From contig JAFUOX010000049.1 in NCBI GenBank assembly GCA_017481725.1, positions 1 through 38,111 on the forward strand: a stretch of 38,111 bases of DNA. The letters run 5' to 3'. Both the position numbers and the translations under genes were made by a program. Positions 36,657 through 38,111 of this stretch are shown here, piece by piece (position 1 is the first letter of the stretch; every line of letters starts with the position of its first letter). This DNA is from Kiritimatiellia bacterium (GTDB lineage: Bacteria; Verrucomicrobiota; Kiritimatiellia; RFP12; UBA3636). A model generated the notes under the pieces. The model saw only the letters and a list, made by a program, of their open reading frames with translations. It did not search any database and was not told the DNA's origin.

Positions 36657-36917
36657 GAGACGCGGAGGGGTTTTGTTGGTTTATTTGGTACCACGAAACA
36701 CACGAAACAACACGAAAAGTTTTTGTGGTTTAATTCTCTGCGGCTCTGCGGCCTCTGCGGGAAACAAAATCCAACAACATAGCATCCGTGTCTAATCGTC
36801 CGTTCAACATCTACCGTCTAATTGTCTATCGGTTGTCTCGCGTCTAATCTCGTCCGCTGCGTCCTCCGCGTCGCAGCATCCCTTTTTTTCACACTCATTG
36901 CTTACGCTTAACACGGA
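36657..36917. repeat. 261-bp direct repeat, copy 1
   Basis: About 95% identical to copy 2 (14 mismatches, no gaps, offset 313). Inside are near-tandem units cacgaaaca x2-3 and ctctgcgg x3, and three gtctaat units. gacgcggagg (36659-36668) and cctccgcgtc (36863-36872) form inverted ends about 205 bp apart, so the unit could fold back on itself. Confidence 0.9.
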
Positions 36918-36969
36918 TTTGTCGCTCTCGCTTGAGCCTTCGGCGAAACGCGGAGGCAATGGAGATAAG

Positions 36970-37230
36970 GAGACGCGGAGGGATTTTGTTGGGTTATTTG
37001 AAACCACCAAACACACGAAACAACACGAAAAGTTTTTGTGGTTTAATTCTCTGCGGCTCTGCGGCCTCTGCGGGAAACAAATTCCAACAACATAGCATCC
37101 GTGTCTAATCGTCCATTCAACGTCTCACGTCTAATTGTCTATCGATTGTCTCGCGTCTAATCTCGTCCGCTGCGTCCTCCGCGTCGCAGCATCCCTTTTT
37201 TTCGCACTCATTGCTTTCGCCTAACACGGA
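36970..37230. repeat. 261-bp direct repeat, copy 2
   Basis: Same organisation as copy 1, including the 10-bp inverted ends (gacgcggagg at 36972 and cctccgcgtc at 37176). A 52-bp spacer separates the copies. No target-site duplication is obvious. Confidence 0.9.
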
Positions 37231-37373
37231 CACACATAGTGTGATTTTTACAGAGGACAAGGGAGAATAGTGCCAACAATCATTCCATAACCCCAGAACC
37301 CCTCCGTGTCTCCGAATCTCCCTATCCTCCGTGTTTCGCCGAAGGCTGGAGCGCTTGCTTGCGTTGTTTATAT

Positions 37374-37937
37374 CTACTTTAACAACAATATTGTCATGTC
37401 AGTTGCTATACGAATATCTATGTGCTCATTAGAAATACTAGAACCTCTACGAACAACTCGCATTATATCCCATTGGCTCATAATATCTTTAGTAAGTGGA
37501 AGTTTGGGTAGCTCTGCAACTATATCACCATTTAGAGCTATGTTGAAGCTTTGTATATTACCATCAGATAAAAATATTAAATTCATTACTGCATTTGTAA
37601 TCATTTGCTCGCTTTCGTGGAGAAAAACATTGGTGTCGCTATATGAACACATAACATAAGCGTCCGTAAACTTAAAGGCGAGATATACCTCCTTTGACGA
37701 TAGTATTCCGTCTAGAGAAATGTCTTTCCCAAATGAAACCTCAACAAGATTTGAAATGCCTTTACTAGATGAAACTTCTATATTTATTTCCCTGAAATCC
37801 TCAAAGGTAGTACCAAGCACAATGTTTGTGGAAATTTCTGTGTCAACATATTCTGAAATGGGAAGTGTTGGTAAAGACACATCCTTACCCCAGACGACAC
37901 TACATAATGTTAATAAAACACTTAGAAGAATTTTCAT
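37374..37937 (-). CDS. small secreted protein, unknown
   Basis: 187 residues with a signal peptide (MKILLSVLLTLCSVVWG, cleavage near GKDVS). The mature chain is beta-rich, with few cysteines and strands such as EVYLAFKFTDAYVMCSYSDTNVFLH, and ends LRIATDMTILLLK-like with hydrophobic residues. I do not recognise a family. There is no ribosome binding site in the AT-rich leader. The upstream gene ends 33 bp before its start, so it is probably the second gene of a minus-strand unit. Confidence 0.6.
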   Translation of the reverse strand: MKILLSVLLTLCSVVWGKDVSLPTLPISEYVDTEISTNIVLGTTFEDFREINIEVSSSKGISNLVEVSFGKDISLDGILSSKEVYLAFKFTDAYVMCSYSDTNVFLHESEQMITNAVMNLIFLSDGNIQSFNIALNGDIVAELPKLPLTKDIMSQWDIMRVVRRGSSISNEHIDIRIATDMTILLLK

Positions 37938-37970
37938 ATTAACTTGTTTTATATAAAAATTTTTAAAAAA

Positions 37971-38111
37971 TTAAAATGTGATTGTAATCTCATCTGGATC
38001 AATTTCTGGCTCTTCTTTTTGAACGGGCTCTTTTGGCACGGTTCCGTCATCATACATAGGTTTCCAACCAGTAGCTTCAAAAGCTTCTTTTCTTGCAAAT
38101 AAACTAAATAC
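37971..38111 (-). CDS. C-terminal end of an unidentified gene (cut by window)
   Basis: The minus-strand frame is open from the window edge to a TAA at 37971-37973 and encodes 46 residues: VFSLFARKEAFEATGWKPMY, followed by an acidic/proline tail with two PxEP-type units and ending DEITITF. The 5' part lies beyond the window. The charged, repetitive tail suggests a linker or surface-exposed end. No function can be assigned. Confidence 0.55.
   Translation of the reverse strand, partial: VFSLFARKEAFEATGWKPMYDDGTVPKEPVQKEEPEIDPDEITITF

Larger units (their letters stand above)
36606..37373. other. gene-free region with repeats
   Basis: This 768-bp stretch has no believable gene. Its base composition is clearly richer in G and C than its surroundings. 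It holds two 261-bp direct repeats, short tandem units inside each, and an inverted pair agccttcggcgaaac (36935-36949) / gtttcgccgaaggct (37333-37347) that links the spacer between the repeats with the right flank. Small open frames here read through repeat units and are not credible. Confidence 0.8.

Noticed and set aside
36484..37095. Small open frames (about 65-103 codons) in the repeat region on both strands
   Set aside because: They translate repeat units and gene overlap, lack ribosome binding sites and have no protein-like composition.
36657..37230. CRISPR array
   Set aside because: The repeat units are 261 bp and only two in number, with no short repeat/spacer alternation and no cas genes.

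Overview
The window is a low-GC (roughly 40% by eye) bacterial chromosome segment with tightly packed genes on both strands. I recognise no rRNA or tRNA gene, phage gene, transposase or CRISPR array. The mix of signal-peptide and lipobox proteins, a probable outer-membrane beta-barrel protein, BatD-like proteins, cytoplasmic carbohydrate-active enzymes, a lactate-dehydrogenase-like enzyme and a membrane-bound hydrogenase-like complex suggests an anaerobic, fermentative Gram-negative. The PVC/FCB side of the tree (for example Verrucomicrobiota, Lentisphaerota or Kiritimatiellota) is a guess; no taxonomic marker was tested.

Layout. (1) 1-3041, plus strand: purA and purB (AMP branch of purine synthesis), closed by a strong bidirectional terminator. 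(2) 3107-8662, minus strand: a small membrane protein, a GH35 beta-galactosidase, a rhodanese lipoprotein, a DUF4153-type membrane protein and class II fructose-bisphosphate aldolase. (3) 8918-16313, plus strand: a six-gene operon for a HyfBCEFG-I-like membrane complex. Its 'large subunit' lacks all four [NiFe]-binding cysteines, and its fused ferredoxin/small subunit has lost the ligands of one [4Fe-4S] cluster. This makes it an energy-converting-hydrogenase-related (Ehr) complex, not a hydrogenase. (4) 15952-18201: a 367-bp duplication of the 3' end of the last gene of that operon. The two copies flank a 1.5-kb island that carries one opposite-strand secreted protein. (5) 18451-23685, plus strand: hisC, hisB, dtd, a GNAT acetyltransferase, an outer-membrane protein and a methyltransferase, probably one transcription unit behind a promoter that overlaps a perfect 20-bp palindrome. 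(6) 23778-26531: an LDH/MDH-family dehydrogenase with an unusual specificity loop, a CE15-like esterase and a YgjP-like metallopeptidase. (7) 26702-33776: a lipoprotein, a large polytopic membrane protein, a BatD-like protein, and a second Bat-like gene broken by an in-frame TAA. (8) 33778-36605: a pteridine-reductase-like SDR, a D-2-hydroxyacid dehydrogenase and a metallophosphoesterase. (9) 36606-37373: a gene-free stretch holding two 261-bp direct repeats with inverted ends. (10) 37374-38111, minus strand: a small secreted protein and the C-terminal end of a gene that runs off the window.

The most interesting parts are the cysteine-less Ehr complex, with correlated loss of redox centres in two subunits, and the island whose flanking gene-end copies differ mainly at third codon positions. 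The second pattern resembles elements that integrate in a protein gene and supply their own replacement 3' end.
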